Below, piece after piece: positions 53,311 through 61,622 of a stretch of 64,000 nucleotides of DNA. The notes beneath the pieces were generated by a model. It worked only from the letters and a program-made list of their open reading frames with translations. It was not told the origin of the DNA and did no database searches. Position numbers and translations under genes: made by a program. Position 1 is the first letter of the stretch. Each line of letters opens with the position of its first letter. The stretch lies in NCBI RefSeq assembly GCF_034259425.1, contig NZ_JAXIVU010000001.1, positions 310,001 to 374,000 on the forward strand, written 5' to 3'. The stretch comes from Denitrificimonas halotolerans. Its GTDB lineage: Bacteria; Pseudomonadota; Gammaproteobacteria; Pseudomonadales; Pseudomonadaceae.

Positions 53311-53643
53311 ATGAGCCTAAACAATAGCCAATTCCATGACCTTGTGGACCGCACCCAAAGAGATCTTGAAGACATTATTGATAACGGTGATGCAGATATT
53401 GATCTTGAGAGCAGCGCAGGTATCCTTACTTTAACTTTTGAAAATCAACATCAAGTCATTCTCAGCCGCCAAGAACCTTTAAAACAGCTCTGGCTCGCAG
53501 ACCGTAGCGGTGGTTTTCACTTTGATTACGACAGCGAACAAAATACGTGGGTCTGCTCAGGTACTCAGCAAACATTAGCGCAAATGCTCAGTGAAATCCT
53601 TTTAGCACACACCCAAGAGCATTTTGATCTAAGCAGCCTTTAA
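53311..53643 (+). CDS. cyaY: Frataxin-like protein CyaY
   Basis: A 110-residue iron-binding regulator of Fe-S cluster assembly. It shows the acidic first helix (LVDRTQRDLEDIIDNGDADIDLE), the strand block GILTLTFENQHQVILSRQEP and the Trp in QLWLADRSGGFHF. Start ATG has AAAGGAG upstream. It is divergent from lptM, the normal gammaproteobacterial order. Confidence 0.95.
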   Translation: MSLNNSQFHDLVDRTQRDLEDIIDNGDADIDLESSAGILTLTFENQHQVILSRQEPLKQLWLADRSGGFHFDYDSEQNTWVCSGTQQTLAQMLSEILLAHTQEHFDLSSL

Positions 53644-53729
53644 TTATTTATCGGACACAGCATATCCACTTGCTTATTTAGATATCTGTGATACGTTGAA
53701 CTTATTGCTGTAATGAAAAACAGCAGCTT

Positions 53730-53755
53730 AAAACCCCGTCATTTGGCGGGGTTTT
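53730..53755 (+). terminator. Terminator after cyaY
   Basis: AAAACCCCG-TCATTTGG-CGGGGTTTT followed by GTCTTTTTT, 86 bases after the cyaY stop. Confidence 0.88.
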
Positions 53756-53801
53756 GTCTTTTTTACTCTCTGATAAATAATTTTAGGAGTGCACAAACAC
53801 C

Positions 53802-54209
53802 ATGAGCAACAAGCCCGCGATTACCGTCACTCGTCTAGACATGCAACGTCTTGAGCAAATGCTCGACAATTTAGATGACTATGATGACGCTGCAGAGGCC
53901 TTAGAGGTAGAACTTGCTCGCGCTAATTTTGTTGGTCATACGGAAATTGCTAGTGATATTGTGACAATGAACTCCACAGCACACTTCCATGAAGCCAACA
54001 GTGCAGCAGACTATGAACTGACTCTAACCTATCCGAAACAAGGTGGTATTGAGGGTAATGTTTCAATTTTAGCACCCATCGGCATGGCACTATTAGGCTT
54101 ACAGGTCGGACAAGAAATTGACTGGGAGACCCCCAAGGGAAAAAGCCTAAAATTGATTTTAAACAGGGTAAGCTATCAGCCTGAGGCAGCCGGTGATTTT
54201 ACTCTATAA
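53802..54209 (+). CDS. rnk: Rnk-type nucleoside diphosphate kinase regulator
   Basis: A 135-residue protein of the GreA/GreB-like C-terminal domain family. It has a short N-terminal coiled coil and the FKBP-like fold (ITVTRLDMQRLEQML, MNSTAHF, NVSILAPIGMALLGLQVGQ, WETPKGK). Rnk binds RNA polymerase in the secondary-channel family style, but its main role is not settled. ATG 53802 has AGGAG upstream. cyaY-rnk closeness is as in Pseudomonas. Confidence 0.93.
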   Translation: MSNKPAITVTRLDMQRLEQMLDNLDDYDDAAEALEVELARANFVGHTEIASDIVTMNSTAHFHEANSAADYELTLTYPKQGGIEGNVSILAPIGMALLGLQVGQEIDWETPKGKSLKLILNRVSYQPEAAGDFTL

Positions 54210-54315
54210 TTTTATTTGAACACTCAATAAATAACCGCCAATCATGGTTGATACGCTAAAATAGCTTGCCTCACTTTCTCTTCAGCATAAAAAGCTATCA
54301 ACCATGATGATTTAC

Positions 54316-54558
54316 CTAATCTGAATTAGAATTCAATACTATCAATACAGCTTGCGCATGCGCAGCTGTCTCTAAACCCAAGCTTGTTAAATAACCACCA
54401 TCATCCTGAGTGATCAACCCTTTCTCATATAAACGTTGAGCGGCTGCAACACGGTCAGCACCAGCACTACTGTGCACCTTAATTCCCTCCTGAGTACTGT
54501 CTAAGTTATACAAACATAACACTTCCAACTCCGCGAGAATTTCCGAGTTCCAAGACAT
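54316..54558 (-). CDS. TIGR02647-type small protein (possible DNA-binding)
   Basis: An 80-residue protein: ILAELEVLCLYNLDSTQEGI, AAAQRLYEKGLITQDDGGYL, then a C-terminal helix. This matches a small Pseudomonas family with a winged-helix-like pattern but no proven function. ATG 54558 has GGAG upstream. It may share a transcript with the hypothetical gene upstream. Confidence 0.75.
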   Translation of the reverse strand: MSWNSEILAELEVLCLYNLDSTQEGIKVHSSAGADRVAAAQRLYEKGLITQDDGGYLTSLGLETAAHAQAVLIVLNSNSD

Positions 54559-54614
54559 AATGCACTCCATCTAATAATCAGATTATAAAGGGCTTGTAAC
54601 TATTACCTGATACT

Positions 54615-55082
54615 TTAAGACCCTTCAGGCAGCTGTGGTAATGCACGTAAAGCACGCTCATAAGCATCCATATCAAAAGCGCGATCAGCCTCTAACATTT
54701 CGCTGATTTGCCATGCTAAAACTTGCGCCATCATCTGCACAATGTCTTCACGCTCATATCCGACTACAGTCAACTTATTAAATACAGCTTGCGCCGCGGC
54801 TGGCTGCTGTGCAGATAATTGATTTTCTATAGCTTGAATCAACTCATCACCAACAGCGTCATCGTCTACGTGCTCTTCTCGCATCGACTCTACCGGCTCT
54901 CCCTGCGGCTGCTGCCCTACCAAAGAAGCAGCGACCTCACCTATAGGTACTCCTCCTTCATCAAGTTGGCACAGCATGCAATCACCTGCTTCACCTTGAT
55001 TGGTTTCCACATAACGCACTCTGCGACTAGCTGAGGTGCGATCAGCCGATACTTGAAAGCGAGCATCTCTCGGTTTATCCAT
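54615..55082 (-). CDS. Hypothetical protein with CxxC motif
   Basis: A 155-residue soluble protein I do not assign. It has a DCMLC motif near residue 36, an acidic middle (MREEHVDDDAVGDELIQAIE) and a helical C-terminus rich in Ala and Leu ending in LPQLPEGS. No signal peptide or membrane segment. ATG 55082 is preferred over GTG one codon upstream because AGGGGG is well spaced. It follows argH downstream in the same direction, and resembles a gene seen near argH in Pseudomonas, from memory. Confidence 0.6.
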   Translation of the reverse strand: MDKPRDARFQVSADRTSASRRVRYVETNQGEAGDCMLCQLDEGGVPIGEVAASLVGQQPQGEPVESMREEHVDDDAVGDELIQAIENQLSAQQPAAAQAVFNKLTVVGYEREDIVQMMAQVLAWQISEMLEADRAFDMDAYERALRALPQLPEGS

Positions 55083-55133
55083 CACACTAACCCCCTAAAA
55101 GATTGTTCAGCTAAAGCCGCAGATGTTTAGTGC

Positions 55134-56528
55134 CTAGCGACTCTGTAATAATTCACGACCACGCAAGACTGCTGCACGCACTTGCGTGGGTGCGGTACCA
55201 CCAATGTGGTCACGGGCGCTTACTGAGCCTTCTAAAGTCAAGACTTCAAAAACATCCTCAGTAATTTCAATACTGAACTGCTGTAATTCAGCCAAACTCA
55301 TCTGCGCCAAGTCTTTCTCATTTTCCACACCATAACGTACTGCCAGACCAACAATTTCATGGCAATCGCGGAAAGGAAGTCCCTTACCTACCAAGTAGTC
55401 AGCTAAGTCTGTTGCGGTGGAGAATCCACGCAATGCTGCTTCACGCATCATCTCAGTTTTAGGCTTAATTGCAGGCACCATGTCAGCAAAAGCCCGTAAA
55501 CTATCTCGCAAGGTGTCAGCCGCATCAAACAACGGTTCTTTATCTTCTTGGTTATCTTTGTTGTAAGCTAGCGGTTGGCTTTTCATCAAAGTTAATAATC
55601 CCATAAGCGAACCAAAGACACGGCCACTCTTACCCCGCACCAACTCTGGCACATCTGGATTTTTCTTCTGCGGCATAATAGAACTACCCGTACAGAAACG
55701 ATCAGGTAAATCAATAAACTGAAACTGTGCTGAGGTCCACAGCACTAACTCTTCAGAAAAACGTGACAAATGCATCATGGCTACACTGGCAGCCGCACAA
55801 AACTCAATAGCAAAGTCACGATCTGAAACGCCATCTAGTGAGTTACCAGAAACACCTTCAAAACCAAGTAATTCACAGGTAAATTCACGATCAATGGGAT
55901 AAGTTGTTCCCGCCAACGCAGCACTTCCTAATGGCATACGGTTAGTACGCTTCCGACAATCCACTAAACGTTCATAGTCACGTGAAAGCATTTCAAACCA
56001 AGCCAACATATGATGACCAAAAGTCACGGGTTGGGCAGTTTGCAAGTGAGTAAAGCCTGGCATAATAGTTTCTGCGTGCGCTTCAGCCAAACCTAAAAGG
56101 CCCTCTTGCAAGCGGGTAATTTCAGCTAAAATTACATCAATCTCATCACGTAGCCACAAACGGATATCTGTCGCAACTTGATCATTACGACTGCGCCCCG
56201 TGTGCAACTTCTTACCAACGATGCCAACCTGTTCAGTCAAACGCGCCTCGATGTTCATATGCACATCTTCAAGCTCAGTGCTCCAAACAAACTCACCGTT
56301 AGCAATTTCTTGCTCGATACTTTTCAAGCCAGCAATGACGGTATCTCGTTCTTCAGCGGTTAAAACGCCCACTTTAGCTAGCATTGTGGCATGAGCAATA
56401 GAGCCCATAATGTCATGGCGATACAGGCGTTGATCAAAATCCACCGACGCAGTAAAGCGCGCGACAAATGCATCCACCGGCTCGCTAAAACGGCCACCCC
56501 AAGATTGATTGGTTTTTTCCTTGCTCAT
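55134..56528 (-). CDS. argH: Argininosuccinate lyase
   Basis: Last step of arginine synthesis: argininosuccinate to arginine and fumarate. The 464-residue protein has WGGRFSEPVDAFVARFTAS, SRNDQVATD, HLQTAQPVTFGHH and the superfamily signature GSSIMPQKKNPDVPELVRGK with its catalytic Ser. ATG 56528 matches the family N-terminus. In Pseudomonas argH stands divergent from the algZ-algR genes; here trxC and a pilin lie between. Confidence 0.97.
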   Translation of the reverse strand: MSKEKTNQSWGGRFSEPVDAFVARFTASVDFDQRLYRHDIMGSIAHATMLAKVGVLTAEERDTVIAGLKSIEQEIANGEFVWSTELEDVHMNIEARLTEQVGIVGKKLHTGRSRNDQVATDIRLWLRDEIDVILAEITRLQEGLLGLAEAHAETIMPGFTHLQTAQPVTFGHHMLAWFEMLSRDYERLVDCRKRTNRMPLGSAALAGTTYPIDREFTCELLGFEGVSGNSLDGVSDRDFAIEFCAAASVAMMHLSRFSEELVLWTSAQFQFIDLPDRFCTGSSIMPQKKNPDVPELVRGKSGRVFGSLMGLLTLMKSQPLAYNKDNQEDKEPLFDAADTLRDSLRAFADMVPAIKPKTEMMREAALRGFSTATDLADYLVGKGLPFRDCHEIVGLAVRYGVENEKDLAQMSLAELQQFSIEITEDVFEVLTLEGSVSARDHIGGTAPTQVRAAVLRGRELLQSR

Positions 56529-56600
56529 TAATACTGCCCAGCTAAACAATTAAAGATGTACATATAATAACAGGAAGGCGCGCAATTATGGGTGCCTGTT

Positions 56601-57041
56601 TTAACTATCTACACCATAACTCTTAAGCCAGTTGAGCAAGTTGATTAAAGGCATAGCACCGCTTTGTCGTGCAACTTCTTTGCCATTACGAAACAAGATC
56701 AAACTGGGAATAGAGCGCACACCCAATTCGGCGGATAAGCCTGGATAAGCTTCACTATCGAGCTTGGCAAAACGGCAGCGACCGCTCAACTGTTGAGCTG
56801 CCTCACTAAAGATTGGTGCAAACTGGCGACAAGGACCACACCAACTTGCCCATACATCCACTAACAAAGGCACATCTCCTTGACGTTGTTTAGCAAAAAC
56901 CGCTGCATCTAAATCAAATGCTGTCATCATAAAAATAGCTTGTTTACATGAACCACATTTTGGATGCTCAGTACGCTTTTGATTGGGAATACGGTTTAAA
57001 GTCGCGCAATGTGCACAAGGAACAATAATGGAATCACTCAT
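56601..57041 (-). CDS. trxC: Thioredoxin 2 (TrxC)
   Basis: A zinc-containing thioredoxin of 146 residues. The N-terminal zinc ribbon has CAHC and CGSC (about 8-31), and the thioredoxin domain has WCGPC near 67. It reduces disulfides in the cytosol and is often linked to oxidative stress. ATG 57041 with AGGTGA upstream is preferred over GTG 57050. It is transcribed the same way as argH, 72 bases upstream of argH, divergent from the pilin gene. Confidence 0.95.
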   Translation of the reverse strand: MSDSIIVPCAHCATLNRIPNQKRTEHPKCGSCKQAIFMMTAFDLDAAVFAKQRQGDVPLLVDVWASWCGPCRQFAPIFSEAAQQLSGRCRFAKLDSEAYPGLSAELGVRSIPSLILFRNGKEVARQSGAMPLINLLNWLKSYGVDS

Positions 57042-57193
57042 TTCACTCACCTTTATTCTTCAATAGGAATAGGAAATACTTTACTTTATTTTTTAAATAT
57101 CCCCCCTCACAACTATTTGCCAACAAGTCTTTTCTAGACTACTACTAAATAACATTACAAATGACCATAAGTAGCAAGTGGAGACACTTTTGT

Positions 57194-57691
57194 ATGGAAG
57201 GTCAACGTGCGTTTAGCCTCATAGAAATCCTGCTAGTATTGACTCTAGTGATGATAATTGGCGTCATTGCTGCACCCGGACTGCAAAACCTCTTGGAGCG
57301 CAACCAGCAGCATACGTTATATAGGCAGGTGTTGCGCACTCTACAATTGGCACGTTCCCACGCGATTATTCAAGGCGTCAGCGTTGAGGTGTGCGCTAGC
57401 AATGATGGCTTAATCTGCTCTAGCAACTGGCCTTCAGGTTGGCTAATACGAGAAGTAGACAGCCTTAAACTCATAACTTTTATACAACCTAATCACAACC
57501 CACACCTCTATTGGAGAGGGTTTCAAACACGCATCGTTTTTCATAGCAACGGCACCAGTCCTTTAAGCAATGGACGTTTTTTCAGTTGCTCACAACCGCT
57601 CATCAGCTGGCAAATCATTCTTAACCGTCAAGGCCGCTTGCGTACAGCCTCCTCCCACGAGAACAGCCTAAGCAAACACGACTGCAACTAA
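57194..57691 (+). CDS. FimT/GspH-type minor pilin-like protein
   Basis: A 165-residue protein with a type IV prepilin N-terminus: short leader MEGQRA, then FSLIEILLVLTLVMIIGVIA with Glu at +5. The residue before the cut is Ala6 rather than the usual Gly. A GspH-like domain follows (about 45-160) with a Cys pair. It stands alone, with no other pilin gene. It could join a pilus or competence pseudopilus coded elsewhere. ATG 57194 is chosen as it gives the short leader; a longer N-terminus starts at 57161. Confidence 0.85.
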   Translation: MEGQRAFSLIEILLVLTLVMIIGVIAAPGLQNLLERNQQHTLYRQVLRTLQLARSHAIIQGVSVEVCASNDGLICSSNWPSGWLIREVDSLKLITFIQPNHNPHLYWRGFQTRIVFHSNGTSPLSNGRFFSCSQPLISWQIILNRQGRLRTASSHENSLSKHDCN

Positions 57692-57828
57692 CACTTTAGT
57701 ATTTTAAAATGTAACAACCCTTGCACACTTGAGTATTGACTGGTAACACTGCTAGATAACTGGATCGCTACACTACACGTCAAAACCCATCTGGTTTTCG
57801 ACCTTTAAAGTAGAGGCGCCTAAGCACA

Positions 57829-58599
57829 ATGAAAATATTAGTCGCAGATAAAGACCTGCAAACTTATGCGAACTTAATACGCGCTACTACAAAGCTCGCG
57901 GATTGCACCATACTGCAACCTCTTATCAGCAAGGGTGATCAGGTTGTCCAACTTGTGGAAAAGCTCTTACCTGATGTACTCCTATTGAGTTTTGATTTAG
58001 ATAATATCGATGGCTTACAAGTTGCTGCACAACTCTGTACGCATCCTAACGCACCAGCTATCATTTTTTGTTTAGACAGTCAGAACCAGCAAGCTTCTGC
58101 TCTACAAGAAAACCATATAAAGCATCTACTTAAACCCATCACAGGCAAACAACTGCATTTAGCATTAACTCAAGCGCAACGCTTAACTCCAGCACAGTTA
58201 ATTGCTTTTTCTCGTACTCCACAAACACTTAATATACCTCGCACCTATCTGAGCGCACGCACCTACAAAGGGCTTGAGCTCATCCCTTTTACAGAGGTCA
58301 TTTATTGTATTGCTGACAATAAATATGTCACTTTGCGCCACAGTCGAGGCGAAACTCTACTGGACGAGTCTCTTAAATCATTACACCAAGAGTTTGGCGA
58401 GCAGCTTGTACGTATTCATCGTAATGCCTTAGTGAGCCGTAAACATATTGATTACTTACAACGTACCGACAATGGACAACATGTTTTATATTTACGGGGC
58501 GTTACAAATCCCTTAAGCATAAGTCGTCGTCATGTAGCTGCTATACGGACACTCATTCACTCACTAAAAAATCTTGACCTACCACATGAGGTAAGCTGA
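57829..58599 (+). CDS. AlgR-like LytTR response regulator with changed receiver
   Basis: A 256-residue regulator resembling Pseudomonas AlgR in order and C-terminus: receiver about 1-120 and LytTR DNA-binding domain about 143-245 (LSARTYKGLELIPF, ADNKYVTLRHSRGETLLDES, RIHRNALVSRKHID). In the receiver the phospho-acceptor Asp54 is Ser (LLLSFDLDN), the second Asp of the acidic pair is Lys8 and the switch Thr is Leu82; Lys102 is kept. So it probably does not respond to phosphorylation. It lies upstream of hemC, as algR does. Confidence 0.85.
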   Translation: MKILVADKDLQTYANLIRATTKLADCTILQPLISKGDQVVQLVEKLLPDVLLLSFDLDNIDGLQVAAQLCTHPNAPAIIFCLDSQNQQASALQENHIKHLLKPITGKQLHLALTQAQRLTPAQLIAFSRTPQTLNIPRTYLSARTYKGLELIPFTEVIYCIADNKYVTLRHSRGETLLDESLKSLHQEFGEQLVRIHRNALVSRKHIDYLQRTDNGQHVLYLRGVTNPLSISRRHVAAIRTLIHSLKNLDLPHEVS

Positions 58600-58653
58600 G
58601 GCTGTGCCTGCTATCATTCCTGTTATAAACATTGATAATTTTGGATTAGAACT

Positions 58654-59613
58654 ATGTCTTTAAGTGAAGAACCTATAACCGAACTGCGTATTGCCACCCG
58701 TAAAAGTGCTTTAGCTCTATGGCAAGCAGAGTTTGTAAAAGCTAAGCTTGAGGCAGCACACCCGCAACTTACAGTTACTTTAGTGCCTATGGTCAGTCGC
58801 GGTGATCAGCTACTTGATTCACCTTTAGCCAAAATCGGCGGAAAAGGTTTATTCGTTAAAGAACTACAGTCAGCCTTAATCTCAAAAGAAGCAGACATTG
58901 CTGTGCACTCGATGAAAGATGTGCCCATGGCTTTCCCTGAGGGGTTAGGCCTGTACTGCGTATGTGAACGTGAAGACCCAAGTGATGCTTTTGTCTCAAA
59001 CACCTACGCTAACCTTAATGAATTACCGGAAGGTAGCATCGTTGGCACATCTAGCCTCAGACGCCAAGCGCAAATTCTCGCTCAACGTCCTGACTTAGTT
59101 GTGAATTTCTTACGCGGAAATGTAAACACCCGCTTAGCGAAGTTAGATGACGGCCAATATGATGCCATTATTCTCGCTACTGCCGGCCTGCTGCGCTTAG
59201 GTTTCGAAGAGCGTATTCGCAGTCGCCTTGATGTCAGCATCAGCTTACCTTCAGGCGGCCAAGGTGCTGTAGGTATTGAGTGCCGCAGTGATGATACGGC
59301 CATCCACGAGTTACTTAAACCTTTACATCATCCCAATACAGCTGCTCGTGTAATAGCCGAACGTGCACTCAATCGCCACTTAAACGGTGGCTGCCAAGTC
59401 CCCATTGCGTGTTATGCCGAACTAGAAGGTGATGAGTTATGGTTACGCGGTTTTGTTGGTCAGCCAGATGCTTCAACTTTACTTTTTGCCGATAAACGCG
59501 CTCACCGCGATGAAGCAGAAGCCTTAGGTATTGCTGTAGCAGAAGATCTTTTAGCTCAAGGTGCAGGAGAGATCTTGGCTGCATTGTATGAAGAAGAGAC
59601 TCCAGTACAGTGA
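58654..59613 (+). CDS. hemC: Hydroxymethylbilane synthase
   Basis: Polymerises four porphobilinogens to hydroxymethylbilane. The 319-residue protein has IATRKSALALWQAE, LVPMVSRGDQLLD, HSMKDVPMAFPEG, TSSLRRQAQIL, and the dipyrromethane-binding Cys in GGCQVPIACYAE. It follows the algR-like gene by 54 bases and overlaps hemD by four (GTGA). Confidence 0.97.
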   Translation: MSLSEEPITELRIATRKSALALWQAEFVKAKLEAAHPQLTVTLVPMVSRGDQLLDSPLAKIGGKGLFVKELQSALISKEADIAVHSMKDVPMAFPEGLGLYCVCEREDPSDAFVSNTYANLNELPEGSIVGTSSLRRQAQILAQRPDLVVNFLRGNVNTRLAKLDDGQYDAIILATAGLLRLGFEERIRSRLDVSISLPSGGQGAVGIECRSDDTAIHELLKPLHHPNTAARVIAERALNRHLNGGCQVPIACYAELEGDELWLRGFVGQPDASTLLFADKRAHRDEAEALGIAVAEDLLAQGAGEILAALYEEETPVQ

Positions 59614-60380
59614 ATCCATGGCGTGTGCTCATTACTCGACCAAGTGCAGATAATGCGATTTTATCTGCGTTACTGGCTGAGCATCATATTTATAGCAGCA
59701 GTTTACCGCTTTTAGAGATCGAAGCGTTGCCCGAAACACCTGCGCAGCGCTCATTAATACTCAATCTTGATCAATACTGCGCTGTTGTTGTTGTGAGCAA
59801 GCCTGCAGCGTTACTGGGCTTACAACGCATTGATCAGTATTGGCCGCAACCCCCAATTAATCAACACTGGTTTACTGTAGGAGCTGGCTCCGGCCAAATA
59901 TTAGCTGATTATGGGCTCCCAGTTAGTTGGCCTGAGCAGGGTGATGATAGCGAAGCTTTACTTGCCCTTCCCAAATTTTTGGAAACACTCGACACGTACA
60001 ACCCTCGCGTCTTAGTCATGCGTGCCGATGTCGGCCGCAACTTTCTATCAGAGCAATTAAGAGCCCGTGGTATTGAAGTTGATTTTTTACCGCTTTATCG
60101 CAGGCGCTTACCCGTTTATCCTACGGGAACATTGAATGCCCGTATACAACAGGAACAGCTTAACGGTCTAGTGGTCAGTAGCGAGCAAGGATTACGTCAC
60201 TTAATTGAATTGGCCGCAGAACATTGGCCAATCTTGGCCTCTTTAGTATTGTTTGTACCAAGTCCGCGCGTCGCTAAAATCGCTCGCAAGCTCGGTGCGC
60301 AACAGGTTATCGATTGCCGCGGTGCCAATAACCAAGCTGTCTTAAATGCCTTGGCCACACATGCCGCACCATCAGCATAA
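59610..60380 (+). CDS. hemD: Uroporphyrinogen-III synthase
   Basis: Closes hydroxymethylbilane to uroporphyrinogen III with inversion of ring D. The 256-residue protein is weakly conserved, but has RVLITRPSADNAILSALLAE, the VVVVSKPAALLGL segment, and the C-terminal VLFVPSPRVAKIARKLG expected for HemD. Its GTG start overlaps the hemC stop. Position is decisive. hemX follows after 10 bases. Confidence 0.93.
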   Translation: MNPWRVLITRPSADNAILSALLAEHHIYSSSLPLLEIEALPETPAQRSLILNLDQYCAVVVVSKPAALLGLQRIDQYWPQPPINQHWFTVGAGSGQILADYGLPVSWPEQGDDSEALLALPKFLETLDTYNPRVLVMRADVGRNFLSEQLRARGIEVDFLPLYRRRLPVYPTGTLNARIQQEQLNGLVVSSEQGLRHLIELAAEHWPILASLVLFVPSPRVAKIARKLGAQQVIDCRGANNQAVLNALATHAAPSA

Positions 60381-60390
60381 GGATTTAGTT

Positions 60391-61620
60391 ATGACTCAGT
60401 CATCAGAAAAACCAGAAACCACAACGGATAAAAAAACAGCTGATGCAGCCAAACAAGACAATGCCAAAAAGTCTGAACAGACTGCAAATAAACAGCAAAA
60501 TAATAAACAGCAAGCCGGTCAGCAAAAAGTGACCTCACAACAGTCAACACCCCAAAACAAAAAACCTGAAGAAAAGTCTTCATCTGGTAAGGGCATCGCT
60601 ATTCTTGCCCTTATTATCAGTTTAGGTGGCTTAGGTGCTGGCGGCTGGAGCTTGATGCAAAACCAAGGTTTTGTTGACGGCTCTTCTAAACAAGAGCAGC
60701 AGCAACAAGCACTAGAGCAAGAACTAAGCAACATGCGTGAACAAAATGCTGAACTAGTCAAACGTGAGCAACAACTTCGAAATGCCCTAGCTCAACTACC
60801 TTCCAGCACTGAACTTCTGCAAGGGCGTGAGCTAGTTGCTGATTTACAAGCCGAACAACAGCAACTATCGCAGCGCCTAGACAAGGTACTTGGTGCAAGC
60901 AGACAAGATTGGCGTTTAGCCGAGGCTGAACACTTATTGCGGATGGCTAGTTTACGCTTGCGCGCATTACATGACACCAATAGTGCCCGCTACTTGCTAG
61001 AAGCAGCAGACCAAATTTTACAAGCTCAAAATGACCCAGCTGCTTTTGCCGCTCGTGAACAGCTTGCCCGCAGCATCGCAGCCCTACGTTCCAACAATAC
61101 AGTTGACCGCACTGGTTTATTTGTCAAACTGGGTGCATTACACCAACAGGCGAGCCAACTCACACACTTAGCACCTGAGTTTGTCAAAGGCAAAGGCGAA
61201 CAAGCTGAAGTTTCTTCTGGGGACGGCGCTGGTTATTGGGCACAATGGTGGGAACAAATTTCACGCTACCTACGCGTGGATTTTAATGCCAGCGAACAAG
61301 TACAACCTTTATTAGCTGGACAAAGCCTCACTCAAGTGCGCTTAGCCTTAGGCTTGGCTTTAGAGCAAGCTCAATGGGCAGCTCTCAACGGTGCAACCGA
61401 GGTATATCAGCAAGCGCTACAACAAGCGTTGGCTATTTTGAATGCGCACTTTAGTGAGAAGGATCCTAATGTAAGCGGCCTACGCGAACAAATTTCTGAG
61501 CTGCACGAACAGAAAGTGAGTCAAGAACTACCAGACCTTAACAGCGCTTTAATCACATTAGAAGCCTATATTAATACCCGCTCAAGCCTAAAAGAGCCTA
61601 GCGAAGAGGAGTCTAATTAA
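60391..61620 (+). CDS. hemX: HemX-like membrane protein
   Basis: A 409-residue protein named for position after hemD. It has a long Lys/Gln-rich cytosolic N-terminus (about 1-70), one membrane helix (about 70-92, GIAILALIISLGGLGAGGW), then a coiled-coil with many Gln and Glu, and a helical periplasmic part. A methyltransferase domain is absent. Its role is unknown. ATG 60391 has AAGGA upstream. Confidence 0.88.
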   Translation: MTQSSEKPETTTDKKTADAAKQDNAKKSEQTANKQQNNKQQAGQQKVTSQQSTPQNKKPEEKSSSGKGIAILALIISLGGLGAGGWSLMQNQGFVDGSSKQEQQQQALEQELSNMREQNAELVKREQQLRNALAQLPSSTELLQGRELVADLQAEQQQLSQRLDKVLGASRQDWRLAEAEHLLRMASLRLRALHDTNSARYLLEAADQILQAQNDPAAFAAREQLARSIAALRSNNTVDRTGLFVKLGALHQQASQLTHLAPEFVKGKGEQAEVSSGDGAGYWAQWWEQISRYLRVDFNASEQVQPLLAGQSLTQVRLALGLALEQAQWAALNGATEVYQQALQQALAILNAHFSEKDPNVSGLREQISELHEQKVSQELPDLNSALITLEAYINTRSSLKEPSEEESN

Positions 61621-61622
61621 TC

